A DNA stretch of 64,000 bases from Cellulomonas endophytica (GTDB lineage Bacteria; Actinomycetota; Actinomycetes; Actinomycetales; Cellulomonadaceae): the NCBI RefSeq assembly GCF_004123805.1, contig NZ_RWJX01000002.1, positions 1 to 64,000 on the forward strand, written 5' to 3'. Made by a program: the position numbers and the translations under genes. Shown here piece by piece: positions 16,276-25,490 of the stretch. The notes beneath the pieces are model-generated. The model was not told where the DNA came from. It worked only from the letters and a program-made list of their open reading frames with translations, and did no database searches. Each line of letters begins with the position of its first letter. Within the stretch, counting starts at the first letter, position 1.

Positions 16276-17295
16276 GTGCACCCGCCGGATCGCGGCACCA
16301 CCCGCCCGCCGACGCTCGAGGACGTCGCCCGGCTCGCCGGGGTCTCCCTCATGACGGCGTCGCGCGCGGTCAACGGCGCTCCGTACGTCAGCGAGCGGTC
16401 GCGGCAGAAGGTCCACGAGGCGCAGGAGGCGCTCGGGTTCGTCGCGCACCGGGGCGCCCGGCACCTCGTGACGCGCCGGACCGACGCCGTCGCCCTGGTG
16501 GTTCCGGTCGCCGAGCGGGACCTCCTGCGGGACACGAACGTCGCCGCGATCACCTCGGGCGCCGGGCGCACGCTCGCGGGCACCGGGCGGCAGCTCGTCA
16601 CGCTCCTCGCCAGCACCGAGAGGGAGCGGCAGCAGGTCCTCGCCGACGTCAAGGGGCGCAGCGTCGACGCCGTGCTGGTCGTCGCCCCCGAGCTGCTCGA
16701 CGACCTGCCGCGGCGCATGGAGGCGACGGGGATGCCGGTGGTGGCGACCGGCGACCCCGCCACGGTGCGGGCGCTCGGCCGTGGCGTCGTCGTCGACGTC
16801 GAGGCCTCGGTCGCCGCCCTGGTGGCGGTGCTCGTCGAGGGCGGTGCGCGGCGGCCGGCCCTCGTCGCCGGTCCGGAGGAGAGCTCGCTGACCGCCACCC
16901 AGGTCGCCGCGTTCGCCGCCGCCGTCGCGCCCCTGGGCGTCCCCGTCCGCGTCGTGCACGGCGACTGGTCGAGCGCCGGCGGGGAGGTGGCGACGGCCGC
17001 CCTGCTGGCCGAGGACGACCGCGTCGACGGGCTCGCGGTGCTGTCGGACACGATGGCCGCCGGAGCCCTGCGCGCGCTGCGGCGCCACGGCCTGCGGGTG
17101 CCGCAGGACGTGCGCGTCGTGGGGCACGACGACTCCGCCGCCGCCCTGCACACGGACCCCGTCCTCACGACTCTGCGCGTGCCGTTCGTCGAGATCGGCG
17201 CGCGCCTGGCCGAGCTCGCCGTCGCGGCGCTGGACGGCGCACCCCCGCGCGTGGACGTCCTCGCCACCGCGATCGTCCGGCGGGGGTCGGCATGA
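16276..17295 (+). CDS. LacI-family transcriptional regulator
   Basis: A 339-residue LacI regulator: N-terminal HTH and hinge helix (TLEDVARLAGVSLMTASRAVNG), then a periplasmic-binding-protein-like ligand domain ending in the usual VRVVGHDDSAAALHTDP...LTTLRVPF motifs. GTG start at 16276. The stop overlaps the ATG of the MFS gene, so they are coupled, and a perfect 22-bp palindrome lies upstream. The ligand is probably a sugar that is also handled by the transporter. Confidence 0.92.
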   Translation: MHPPDRGTTRPPTLEDVARLAGVSLMTASRAVNGAPYVSERSRQKVHEAQEALGFVAHRGARHLVTRRTDAVALVVPVAERDLLRDTNVAAITSGAGRTLAGTGRQLVTLLASTERERQQVLADVKGRSVDAVLVVAPELLDDLPRRMEATGMPVVATGDPATVRALGRGVVVDVEASVAALVAVLVEGGARRPALVAGPEESSLTATQVAAFAAAVAPLGVPVRVVHGDWSSAGGEVATAALLAEDDRVDGLAVLSDTMAAGALRALRRHGLRVPQDVRVVGHDDSAAALHTDPVLTTLRVPFVEIGARLAELAVAALDGAPPRVDVLATAIVRRGSA

Positions 17296-18536
17296 GCGGC
17301 GCCCCCGTCCCCCTGCTGCGCCGGCGTGCGGTGCGGCTGTACCTGTCGGCGCAGCTGCTCGGTAGCAGCGGGCTGTGGATGCTCCGGATGGCCACGGACT
17401 GGCTGGTGCTGGAGCTGACGGGCTCGCCCGCCGCGGTGGGCGTGCTCGTCGCGCTGCAGTTCCTGCCCCTGCTCGTCATCGGGCCGTACGGCGGGGTGGT
17501 GGCGGACCGGCACGACAAGCGGCGGCTCGTCCTCGTCACGCAGGCCGCCTCCGCCGGTGTCGCGGCCGCGCTCGCAGCGCTGACCCTCGCCGACGCCGTC
17601 GTCGTGTGGCACCTCTACGCCGCGTCCCTGGTGCTGGGGCTCATCACGGCCGTCGAGATGCCGGCGCGGCAGGCCCTCGTCAGCGAGGTCGCCGGCCAGA
17701 GCTCGCTCCAGGCGACGATCAGCACGAACAACGCGCTGCACCAGGGCGGCGGGCTCGTCGGGCCCGCGCTCGCCGGGATCGTCATCTCGGGCGTCGACCA
17801 GGGCCTGGCGTACGGCATCAACGCCCTCGTGTGCCTGTCCGTCGTCGCGCTCCTCGGCGCGATCCGGCCGTCCGAGCTCGAGCGCGCGCCCGTGGTGCCG
17901 CGGGCGCGCGGCCAGCTGCGGGAGGGCGTCCGCTTCGTCACCGACCGCCCGCGGCTGGCCGCCGTCATGGTCCTCGCGGGCTTCATGGGGGCGCTCGGGC
18001 TCAACGGGCCGGTGGTGTTCGCGGCGTTCGCCGACGGGGTCTGGGACTCCGGCGCCCAGGGACTCGGGCTCTACAACTCGCTGTCGGCGGTGGGCGCGCT
18101 CGGCGGGGCGCTGGTCGCCGCGCGGCTGCGGCACGTCGGCCCGCGCGTCGTCCTGCTGGGGTCCGGGCTGTTCGCCGTGACGGAGACCGCCGCCGCGTAC
18201 ATGCCGACGCACGCCTCGTTCGTCGTCGCGCTCGTGGCGGTCGGCGCGGCGACGCTGTTCTTCCTCACCTGCGCCGCGACCTTCGTCCAGCTCGCGGCGG
18301 CGCCGTCGCTGCGCGGTCGCGTGCTCGGGCTGTACTCGCCGCTCCTCATGGGCGGGCACGCGTGCGGCGCCCTGCTGCAGGGCTGGCTGGCCGAGCACCT
18401 CGGGGTGCGGCACGGGCTGGCCGTGACCGGCGGCCTGGCGGCGCTGGCGACCGTCGGCGTCGCCATCGCCCTGGTCCGGGTGCGGCGGCGCGCCGACGTG
18501 GAGGCGCTGCCCGAGCCCGTGGCGCAGGCCCGCTGA
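17292..18536 (+). CDS. Major facilitator superfamily transporter (MFS_3 / EntS-like)
   Basis: A 414-residue, 12-segment MFS protein. The first inter-helix loop carries GGVVADRHDKRRL, the family signature between helices 2 and 3. The EntS/MFS_3 resemblance and the WLVLELTGSPAAVGVLVALQ start suggest drug or siderophore export rather than sugar uptake. It overlaps the LacI gene by four bases. That pairing with a LacI regulator is unusual for an exporter and leaves sugar-derivative efflux possible. Confidence 0.88.
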   Translation: MSGAPVPLLRRRAVRLYLSAQLLGSSGLWMLRMATDWLVLELTGSPAAVGVLVALQFLPLLVIGPYGGVVADRHDKRRLVLVTQAASAGVAAALAALTLADAVVVWHLYAASLVLGLITAVEMPARQALVSEVAGQSSLQATISTNNALHQGGGLVGPALAGIVISGVDQGLAYGINALVCLSVVALLGAIRPSELERAPVVPRARGQLREGVRFVTDRPRLAAVMVLAGFMGALGLNGPVVFAAFADGVWDSGAQGLGLYNSLSAVGALGGALVAARLRHVGPRVVLLGSGLFAVTETAAAYMPTHASFVVALVAVGAATLFFLTCAATFVQLAAAPSLRGRVLGLYSPLLMGGHACGALLQGWLAEHLGVRHGLAVTGGLAALATVGVAIALVRVRRRADVEALPEPVAQAR

Positions 18537-18615
18537 CGGTCCGCGCCGGACCCGGGTCGCGCCGGGCCACCCGGGTGCAGGTGGCCCTGGCGCCGCACCG
18601 CCCCGGCTCCCGAGG

Positions 18616-19497
18616 ATGTCGCCCGTGACCACGACGACCGACCTCGACGAGGTCCTGCGCCTCGCCGCCTTCACGACCGACCCCGCCGGCGGCAACCCGG
18701 CCGGTGTCGTCCTCGACGCCACGGGGTGGGGCGAGGCCCGCATGCAGGAGGTCGCGACGGCGGTCGACTACGCCGAGACGGCCTTCGTCGTGCGGCCGCC
18801 GCAGACGGTCGACGGCGAGCGTCGGCTGGCGATCCGCTACTTCTCCCCCGTCGCCGAGGTGCCGTTCTGCGGTCACGCCACGGTGGCGACCGCCGTCGCC
18901 CTCGCCGAGCGCGACGGCACCGGCCCGCTCCTGTTCGAGACCCCGGTGGGACCCGTGCGGCTGGAGACGGAGGCCTCTCCGGACGGGGTGGTCGCGTCCT
19001 TCACGAGCGTCGAGCCGCGGGTCGACGAGGTGCCCGCCGCGGCCCTCGACGCGGTGCTGCAGGTCCTGAGCCTGAGCCACGAGGACCTCGACCCGGCCCT
19101 CCCGCCGCGCCTGGCCTTCGCGGGCAACACGCACCCGGTCCTGGCACTGGCGGACGCCGCGGTGTTCGACGGGTTCGTCGTCGACCCCGCCCCGCTGCGC
19201 GCGCTCATGGACGAGCAGGGGTGGCGCGGCACGGTGACGGTCGTCCATCGGACGGGCCCGACGACCTTCGAGGCGCGCAACCCCTTCCCCGTCGGCCGCA
19301 TCGTCGAGGACCCGGCGACGGGCTCGGCCGCCGCCGCGCTCGGCGCGTACCTGCGCGCGGAGGGCCTCGTCGAGCCGCCGGCCCGGGTGACCGTCCACCA
19401 GGGCCGCCACGTCGGCCGCCCGGGTCTCCTCACGGTCGACATCCCGCCGACCGGCGGCATCGTCGTCCGCGGCACCGCCCGTCCGATCGTCCCCTGA
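18616..19497 (+). CDS. PhzF-family isomerase-like protein
   Basis: A 293-residue PhzF / YddE protein with the diaminopimelate-epimerase-like double fold: GGNPAGVVLD near the N-terminus, the EVPFCGHATVAT motif and the C-terminal EDPATGSAAAALGAYL. A conserved Glu in the YAETAF segment matches the PhzF catalytic acid. No phenazine genes are nearby, so the reaction is unknown. Start ATG 18616; a GTG three codons later is possible. Confidence 0.9.
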   Translation: MSPVTTTTDLDEVLRLAAFTTDPAGGNPAGVVLDATGWGEARMQEVATAVDYAETAFVVRPPQTVDGERRLAIRYFSPVAEVPFCGHATVATAVALAERDGTGPLLFETPVGPVRLETEASPDGVVASFTSVEPRVDEVPAAALDAVLQVLSLSHEDLDPALPPRLAFAGNTHPVLALADAAVFDGFVVDPAPLRALMDEQGWRGTVTVVHRTGPTTFEARNPFPVGRIVEDPATGSAAAALGAYLRAEGLVEPPARVTVHQGRHVGRPGLLTVDIPPTGGIVVRGTARPIVP

Positions 19498-19551
19498 AGC
19501 CCGCGACGACGCCCCCGACCCGCCCCGCTCCTCGGCCTGCCCTCCCCTTCC

Positions 19552-19615
19552 CGACGAGATGCCGGTTCTCGTCGCACCGCACGGCCTCGGAGGAACCGGA
19601 ACCGGCATCTCGTCG
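19552..19615. repeat. Perfect 17-bp inverted repeat, copy 2 of the dispersed hairpin
   Basis: The left arm CGACGAGATGCCGGTTC (19552-19568) is exactly complementary to 19599-19615, with a 30-base loop, and a G-run follows the right arm. It is nearly the same as the arms at 6145-6208. It lies just after the PhzF-like gene and could serve as a terminator. Confidence 0.8.
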
Positions 19616-19691
19616 CGGGGGGGAGGCGGCGACGGTGCACGGCTCGAGGCCCCGCCCCTCCCGCCCGGCGCCGCGTGCCTAGGCTCTGCGC

Positions 19692-19904
19692 GTGATCGCC
19701 TTCGCCGTCGTCGTCCTGCTCCTCGGGGCCGTGTTCAACGTCGTGGCCTGGCCGCGCTTCCTGCAGCGGGTGTCCGCCGATGCGCGCGCCCGCGACGCCC
19801 AGGGGCGCCGGACCGCCTTCTACCGCGCGCACCTCGTGCTCACGGTCATCGCCCTCACCATCGCCGCCGCCTCCGTGGTCGCGGCGGTCCTGCTCCTGGC
19901 ATGA
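19692..19904 (+). CDS. Small membrane protein, SCO4848-like
   Basis: A 70-residue protein with two membrane segments (about 2-20 and 46-69) joined by a basic loop with WPRFLQRVSADARARD and AFYRAHLVLT. This matches my memory of the short SCO4848 membrane family of actinobacteria, which has no known function. The GTG start is at 19692. Its stop overlaps the ATG of the AraC gene (ATGA), so the two are coupled. Confidence 0.75.
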   Translation: MIAFAVVVLLLGAVFNVVAWPRFLQRVSADARARDAQGRRTAFYRAHLVLTVIALTIAAASVVAAVLLLA

Positions 19905-20341
19905 CCGCCGACGCCACCCGCACGCCGTTCGCCGACGCCCGCGTCGAGCGGAACCGCGCGATGCTGCGGGTGCGCGACGCCATCGACGTGCGTCACGCGG
20001 AGCCGCTCGACCTCGCGGCGCTCGCCGCGCTGGTGCACGTGACGCCCGAGCACCTCATCCGCACGTTCCGGACGGTCTTCGGCGAGACGCCCTACCGCTA
20101 CCTGCAGCGGCGCCGCGTCGAGCGGGCGATGACGCTGCTCGACACGACTGACCTGCCGGTGACGGAGGTCTGCCTCGCGGTCGGGTTCACCAGCCTCGGC
20201 TCCTTCTCCCGGACCTTCGCGCGGGTCGTCGGCGTCCCGCCGACGGAGCACCGGGCGCGCCCGCGACGCCCGCCCGCTGCGGTGCCCGGGTGCGTGGTGC
20301 GCTCCTGGTCCCGGCCGAGCGAGCACGCCCGGGGAGCCTGA
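19901..20341 (+). CDS. AraC-family transcriptional regulator (DNA-binding domain only)
   Basis: A 146-residue protein that is essentially the double HTH of AraC (LAALVHVTPEHLIRTFRTVFG and VTEVCLAVGFTSLGSFSRTFARVVGVPPTEHR), with no ligand domain. The ATG overlaps the stop of the membrane-protein gene. It is followed after 103 bases by a glyoxalase-like gene; such AraC plus VOC pairs are common in actinobacteria and suggest the VOC protein is the target. Confidence 0.9.
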   Translation: MTADATRTPFADARVERNRAMLRVRDAIDVRHAEPLDLAALAALVHVTPEHLIRTFRTVFGETPYRYLQRRRVERAMTLLDTTDLPVTEVCLAVGFTSLGSFSRTFARVVGVPPTEHRARPRRPPAAVPGCVVRSWSRPSEHARGA

Positions 20342-20444
20342 GGCGCTCGGCCCCGGCGGGCGCGAGCAGCGCGCCCGCCGTGCCGCCCGCGGGACGCCGG
20401 TTCTGGAGAAGCACCGCGCCGGGCCGTCGCCCTACCGTCGAGCC

Positions 20445-20858
20445 ATGGCCCTCACCCGGAACAACCTGTCCTCGATCTTCGTCCTCGACCACGACGAGGC
20501 GCTCGCCTTCTACGTCGGCGTCCTCGGCCTGGAGGTCGGCGCCGACCACGACCTCGGCTTCATGCGGTGGCTCACGGTCCGCGTCCCCGGCGACGCGAAG
20601 GAGATCCTGCTCGAGAAGCCCGGCCCGCCCTCGCACGACCCGGCCACCGCCTCCGAGGTGTCGGCGCTCGTGAGCAAGGGCGCGGGGGGCGGCTGGCTCG
20701 CCTTCGCGACGGACGGCGACGTCGACGCGCTGCACGCGGAGCTCGTCGCGCAGGGCGTGACGATCACCGACCCGCCGCAGGACCGCGGCTACGCGCGGGA
20801 CTTCGGCCTGCGCGACCCCTTCGGCAACCCGATCCGCATCGGCCGCCTGGCCTCCTGA
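20445..20858 (+). CDS. VOC-family (glyoxalase-like) protein
   Basis: A 137-residue VOC protein: NNLSSIFVLDHDEALAFYVGVLG at the N-terminus, ending with GLRDPFGNPIRIGRL. It forms a pair with the preceding short AraC regulator and resembles YaeR/PhnB-like uncharacterised members. ATG start. Confidence 0.87.
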   Translation: MALTRNNLSSIFVLDHDEALAFYVGVLGLEVGADHDLGFMRWLTVRVPGDAKEILLEKPGPPSHDPATASEVSALVSKGAGGGWLAFATDGDVDALHAELVAQGVTITDPPQDRGYARDFGLRDPFGNPIRIGRLAS

Positions 20859-20907
20859 CCTCACGGGCTCCTGACCCGCGACCACCGGCCCGACCGACCG
20901 CGCGGCC

Positions 20908-23328
20908 TCAGCCGGCCCGGCGACCGCCGTCCCGAGCACCGGCGGCGGCGCCGGCGGTGAAGGCCTCCGCGGTGAGGACCAGGCCGTCCGCCGGGAGGGT
21001 GCACCGGAGCTCGCGCTCCCGCCAGCGCACGAGGACCTCGACGGGCTCGTCCGCGGTCACCGTCCGCTGCCGGGAAGAACCCGCCGCGGCCTCCCGCCGG
21101 CGCAGCGCGGCTCGGACCAGCTCCCCGTCGGCCCACTCGAGGTCGACGAGCAGCCCCGGCCGCGCGACGAGCCCCGTCGCGGTGCCCGTCCCCAGGGCGT
21201 CCGGGACCGCGGGCAGCAGCTCGACGACGCCGGCGTGGCTCTGCACGAGGCACTCGGCCAGCGCGGCCGCCACGCCGAGGTTGCCGTCGACCTGGAACGG
21301 CGGGTGCGCGGCGAACAGGTTGCGGTAGAGACCGCCGGCGAACTCGCCCTCGACGGCCGCCGCGTCCCGGAACACCAGCTCCAGCAGCGCCGCGACGCGG
21401 TCGGGGCGGTGCAGGCGGGCCCACAGCGCGATCTTCCAGGCCAACGACCAGCCCGAGGAGTCGTCGCGGCGGTGCTTGAGGGTCGCCGTGACGGCGTCGC
21501 GCTCGTCGGCCGTGAGGACCTCGTCGCCGGGGAAGAGCGGGAAGAGGTGGCTCACGTGGCGGTGGTGCCGGTCGACCTCCGGGCGCGGCCGGTCCCACTC
21601 GACGACCCGCCCCGCGTCGTCGACGAGCACGGCCGGCACCTCGGCCAGCACGGCACGCGCCCTCTCGACGAGGTCGTCGGCCCCGTCGGCACCGGCCCCC
21701 AGCCGCGGCGCCAGCTCGACGACGGCGCGCAGCACGTCCCGGACGAGCGCGCGGTCCAGGCCGCTGGAGGTGGCGACGGAGACGGTCCGCCCCTCGTCGT
21801 CGAGGAAGGTGTTCTCCGGCGACGTGGAGGGCGCGCTGACCCACGCGCCGTCCGCCCCCCGCAGCGGCCAGGTCAGCGCGAACTCCGCCGCGCCCCGCAG
21901 CACGGGCCAGGTGACCGTGCGCAGGTGGTCGTCGTCAACCGAGCCGAACCGCACCCGCTCGACGAGGTGCCGCACCAGCCACAGGCCGCCCATGGGCCAG
22001 AACGCCCACGACGGGTCGCCGTGCCCCGCGCCGACGCTCCCGCTGAACGCCCAGGCGTCGCTGTTGTGGTGCGCGGCCCAGCCCTCGGCGCCGAGGCGGC
22101 GGGCCTCGTCGCGGCCGGTGTCCGCGAGCGCGAGGACGAGGTCCTCCAGCGGCTGCACGGTCTCGGGCAGCCCGAGCACCTCGGCGGACCAGAGGTTCAT
22201 CTCCGTGTTGATGTTCAGCGTGAAGTTCGAGCTCCACGGCGGGCGCATGTCGTCGTTCCAGATGCCCTGGAGCGTGGCCGGCAGGCGGCAGCCGCGCGAC
22301 GACGACTGGAGCAGGTAGCGGCCGTGCTCGAGCAGGACGCCCGCGAGCGCGGGGTCGGCGTCGAGCACGGGCCGGGCGTCGGCGCGCGCGGCGGTCAGCC
22401 GCTCCTCGACGGTCCCGCCCGGTGCTGCCGGTGCCCCGGTCGCACCCGTGGCGCCCGCGGGCGGCCCGAACGTCACCACGCACCGCTCCGCCAGGGCGAC
22501 GTGCTCGGCCACGTGCCGCGCCAGCACCGCCTCCGGGTCCTCGGCCAGCACGCGGTCCACGCGCTCGCGCGCCCGCGGCGCCACGGCCTCCGCGCCGGCG
22601 AGCAGCGGCCGGCCCGGCCCGTCGTAGGTCGTCTCGACGGCGAGGGCCAGCACCCACCCGTCCCGGTGCCGGCGGCGCGCGACGACGACGCACGCCTGCA
22701 CCGCCCTCTCGCCCCAGACGGCGGCGGGCGCGTCGGGCTCGTGCCCCGGCGCGACGTCCGAGGGGGCACGCAGCCACAGCTCGAGACGGTCGTCGGACGC
22801 CACCCGCCGCAGCTCGCGCAGGGGCGAGGTCAGGGTCAGCGGCCCCGGGGCGGCGTCCGCCCCCTCGGCCACGTGCAGGAGCACGTCGTCGACGGCGGAC
22901 ACGACGGTGCGCGCTCGCCCGCCCCTCGTCGTCCAGGTGTGCACGCCCGTGCGCAGGTCCAGCGACCGCCGGCCCCTGGCCTCGTCGTCGCCGGCGCCGG
23001 CCGACGGACCCGAGCCCGGCAGCGTGAGCGACCCCAGCGGCAGGTAGGCCTGCGTCCACGGCTCCTGCAGCGCCTGCAGCGGTGCCGTGGCGTCGTGCCC
23101 GCGGTCCTCCAGCGCCGCCCGGCGCGCCTCCTCCACCAGCGCCCGCGCCCGCTCGTCGGGAACGGCGGCCGGACGGGACCCTCGCGGCGCGCCGGACCAG
23201 ACGCCCTCGTGGTTGAGGTCGAACCGGCCGTCGGCGCCGCCCCAGCACATCGCGCCGAGCCGCCCGTTGCCGAGCGGGAGGGCGTGCAGCCACTGCGTCG
23301 CCGGGCCGTCGTGCTCGAGGAGGGTCAC
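20908..23328 (-). CDS. GH95 alpha-L-fucosidase
   Basis: An 806-residue glycoside hydrolase family 95 enzyme, which removes alpha-1,2-linked L-fucose by inversion. The N-terminal domain shows PLGNGRLGAMCWGG and LNHEGVWSG. The catalytic (alpha/alpha)6 barrel has FTLNINTEMNLW (Asn pair), PSTSPENTF (general acid Glu) and FQVDGNLG (Asp), all at the family's catalytic positions. No signal peptide, so it is probably intracellular. The GTG at 23328 is preferred because AAGGG lies upstream and the domain begins at once; GTG 23373 would add 15 residues. It would release the L-fucose degraded by the 29-40 kb locus (inference). Confidence 0.88.
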   Translation of the reverse strand: MTLLEHDGPATQWLHALPLGNGRLGAMCWGGADGRFDLNHEGVWSGAPRGSRPAAVPDERARALVEEARRAALEDRGHDATAPLQALQEPWTQAYLPLGSLTLPGSGPSAGAGDDEARGRRSLDLRTGVHTWTTRGGRARTVVSAVDDVLLHVAEGADAAPGPLTLTSPLRELRRVASDDRLELWLRAPSDVAPGHEPDAPAAVWGERAVQACVVVARRRHRDGWVLALAVETTYDGPGRPLLAGAEAVAPRARERVDRVLAEDPEAVLARHVAEHVALAERCVVTFGPPAGATGATGAPAAPGGTVEERLTAARADARPVLDADPALAGVLLEHGRYLLQSSSRGCRLPATLQGIWNDDMRPPWSSNFTLNINTEMNLWSAEVLGLPETVQPLEDLVLALADTGRDEARRLGAEGWAAHHNSDAWAFSGSVGAGHGDPSWAFWPMGGLWLVRHLVERVRFGSVDDDHLRTVTWPVLRGAAEFALTWPLRGADGAWVSAPSTSPENTFLDDEGRTVSVATSSGLDRALVRDVLRAVVELAPRLGAGADGADDLVERARAVLAEVPAVLVDDAGRVVEWDRPRPEVDRHHRHVSHLFPLFPGDEVLTADERDAVTATLKHRRDDSSGWSLAWKIALWARLHRPDRVAALLELVFRDAAAVEGEFAGGLYRNLFAAHPPFQVDGNLGVAAALAECLVQSHAGVVELLPAVPDALGTGTATGLVARPGLLVDLEWADGELVRAALRRREAAAGSSRQRTVTADEPVEVLVRWRERELRCTLPADGLVLTAEAFTAGAAAGARDGGRRAG

Positions 23329-23429
23329 GCCGTCACCCTTCCACGCCACCCACCGCCGCCGCGGAGCCGCCACTGCGTGACGAGCACCACCCCCTGGCCC
23401 CGGCCGCCCGAAGAGCCAGGGGTTCGTCC

Positions 23430-23690
23430 TCAGCCACCCAGGAGGACGTCAGCGGTGATGCCGAGGCCGGTGAGCGGGGCTCCAGCGCACACCTGACGCA
23501 CGGAGACACTGCCCCGGTCGACGGCCTCGAGCCGGGCGAGCTTCTCGACCCGTGCTCGGCCCCCAGGGGCAGGAGGACGACCCCGAGGGCGTTCCCGGAT
23601 CGACGATCGCCACCCGGAGGCATGCCGGCGCGGCGGTGCTGCGGAGAGCGCCCCCGCCGGAGACCCGCGAGCCCGGGTGGCGCGTCAGCC
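23430..23690 (-). pseudogene. Possible frameshifted small gene
   Basis: No single frame covers this segment, yet adjoining frames carry protein-like text: LRVAIVDPG, then NALGVVLLPLGAEH, then RVEKLARLEAVDRGSVSVRQVC ending ITADVLLGG and a stop at 23430. Adding one base at each of two G-containing spots joins the three pieces. No family is recognised. It may be a decayed gene at the end of the neighbouring minus-strand operon, or an intact gene hidden by sequence indels. Confidence 0.35.
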
Positions 23691-24005
23691 GGCGGCCGGC
23701 CGGCACCTCGCGAGGCAGTCGTCGTAGCGTCGCACCGCGAGGCCGTACGCATCCTTCGCCGTGTACAGCTTGTCCAGCGCGGTGTCGTTCCTGGCGACCG
23801 CGATGGCGAGGGCCGTGACGGCCGCGAGGCATGCGGCGGCGGTGAAGCCGAAGCCCCCGGCGGTGTACACCGCCGCGCCGCACGTCCCCAGCACGGCCGC
23901 ATCAGCGGCGAGCGCGAGGTTCCGCGCCTCCTGCCAGTCGGCGTAGCCGTTCTGCCACGCCTGGAACTTGTCGTCCTGCCGGTTGAGCTCCACGGTGCAG
24001 GGCAT
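23685..24005 (-). CDS. Hypothetical small membrane protein
   Basis: A 106-residue protein with a polar N-terminus (about 1-30), two adjacent hydrophobic segments (about 33-50 and 54-72) and a basic C-terminal tail with two Cys (DDCLARCRPAAG). I do not recognise the family. ATG at 24005 with GGAG upstream. Its start lies five bases after the stop of the next gene upstream, so it is probably co-transcribed and coupled. Confidence 0.6.
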   Translation of the reverse strand: MPCTVELNRQDDKFQAWQNGYADWQEARNLALAADAAVLGTCGAAVYTAGGFGFTAAACLAAVTALAIAVARNDTALDKLYTAKDAYGLAVRRYDDCLARCRPAAG

Positions 24006-24010
24006 GGCGA

Positions 24011-25393
24011 TCACTCCGTTCGCACGGGAGGGGTGAAGAACATGCTCATCCCGTCGGGACGGAGCAGGACGTGAGGGCGCAGGCGCGCTGTCATGTCGTC
24101 GTACCAGCTCTGCCTCGCGAGATCGGTCAGGTCGACCCGGTCGACGTCCAGGCCCACGGGGCCCGCCCATGGCGCGGAGCGGCGCACGAAGCCGGTCAAC
24201 CGGGTGAACGCGCCGTCCTGGAGGCCGTTGTTGAGCAGGCTGAACATGTGCGCCCGCACCCGGAGCGACCCGCCGGAGGCGAGGTCGACGATGTCGCAGA
24301 ACGTCGAGAACTTGGGCGGCGACGGGTCGTCGTCGATCGCCAGCGCGTCGACCACGCCCTCGACCGTGACCAGGTCCCCCTCGGCGCCCGTCCCGTCGAC
24401 GAGCTCCTGCACGGCCAGCGACTGCCCCGTCACGACGAGCGAGGGCTGCGTCCGTGCGTCCGTCCGGCGGCGCTCGTGGGAGTACCACCGACCGGCGTCC
24501 GGCCCCACGAGCTCGGTCCGGACGAGCCAGGAGTAGGCGTGCACGACGCGGAGCCGCTCGACCAGCTCCACGACGTCGAGCGCGGCGCGGTGCTCGGCGA
24601 GAGAGCCCTGCACGTCCGGGCGACGGCTCAGCAGAGCGAGGTAGGAGCCGACGAGCATCGCGGCGACCGGCCCGCGCGCCTCGATGCGCGCCGCGAGGGC
24701 CACGGCGAGGTCCGCGAAGCCGTCGCGGTCGTCCTCGGTGTCGAGGTGGGCGAACAAGGCCCCCACCGCGTCGTCGTGCAGCGACCTCAGACCGTCGGCC
24801 TCGTCCCGCAGGACCTGGAGATCCGCGGGCCGGTCGGGGCCCACCCCCTGGTCGCGCGTGACGTCGTACGCCTTGTGCAGCGCCGACTCACCCGCTGCCC
24901 GGTGGGAGAGCACGGCGAGCTGGACGCAGGCGGTGCCGACGACGTCGACCTCGGCGACCGCCGCAGACCTCTCCGCGGCGCGTGCCTCGAACAGCGGGTG
25001 GTTCCCCGCGAGGAGGGCGTCGAGCAGGGCCTGCGCGGCCGCCGCGTCGCCGAGCTGCGCCGTGGCCTGCGCGAGCACGGCATCACGCAACGCCGTCGCC
25101 CCGGCCGAGCGGTCTGCCGCGAGCGCCGCGAAGGCCTGGGCCAGGCCGGCGTCGCGTTCCGCCAGAGCGGGGGTCTGACGGGCGACGAGGTGCGCGCGTG
25201 CCTGGGCATGAGCCAGCAGGGCTGCGGCGTGCCCGGCGAGCGTCGCGGAGTGCGCGTGCAGGAGGTCCCAGCTGCGGGCGACGAGCAGGCTCCGGAAGGT
25301 CTCCTCGGCGGCGTTCGCCGCCGCGATCTTCACCGTCGCCGTGGACGTGAAAGGGGGGAACAGCTCGAGCGGCAGTGCAGACAAGCCCGTCAT
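24011..25393 (-). CDS. Hypothetical protein (460 aa)
   Basis: An unrecognised 460-residue protein. Residues about 20-290 are Ala-rich and predicted helical with many heptad-like leucines. Residues about 310-460 look different, with beta-rich stretches (PSLVVTGQSLAVQELV, GDLVTVEGVVDALAI, RVRAHMFSLL) and a C-terminal RLRPHVLLRPDGMSMFF. The second half resembles an OB-like or beta-barrel fold, which is only an impression. ATG at 25393 with GAAGGA upstream. It sits between the transglycosylase-like gene and the small membrane protein on the same strand. Confidence 0.65.
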   Translation of the reverse strand: MTGLSALPLELFPPFTSTATVKIAAANAAEETFRSLLVARSWDLLHAHSATLAGHAAALLAHAQARAHLVARQTPALAERDAGLAQAFAALAADRSAGATALRDAVLAQATAQLGDAAAAQALLDALLAGNHPLFEARAAERSAAVAEVDVVGTACVQLAVLSHRAAGESALHKAYDVTRDQGVGPDRPADLQVLRDEADGLRSLHDDAVGALFAHLDTEDDRDGFADLAVALAARIEARGPVAAMLVGSYLALLSRRPDVQGSLAEHRAALDVVELVERLRVVHAYSWLVRTELVGPDAGRWYSHERRRTDARTQPSLVVTGQSLAVQELVDGTGAEGDLVTVEGVVDALAIDDDPSPPKFSTFCDIVDLASGGSLRVRAHMFSLLNNGLQDGAFTRLTGFVRRSAPWAGPVGLDVDRVDLTDLARQSWYDDMTARLRPHVLLRPDGMSMFFTPPVRTE

Positions 25394-25490
25394 GGTCGTC
25401 CTTCTCGAAGGGTGTGTCCGACGGAGGTGAGGCGAGGTCCTCCCGTCCGGATCGCACCTGCGCTGGTCCTGCTCGGGTCGTCGCCGGGCG

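Noticed and set aside
21235-23496. 753-codon plus-strand open frame
   Set aside because: Antisense to the GH95 gene, whose catalytic motifs are all on the minus strand.
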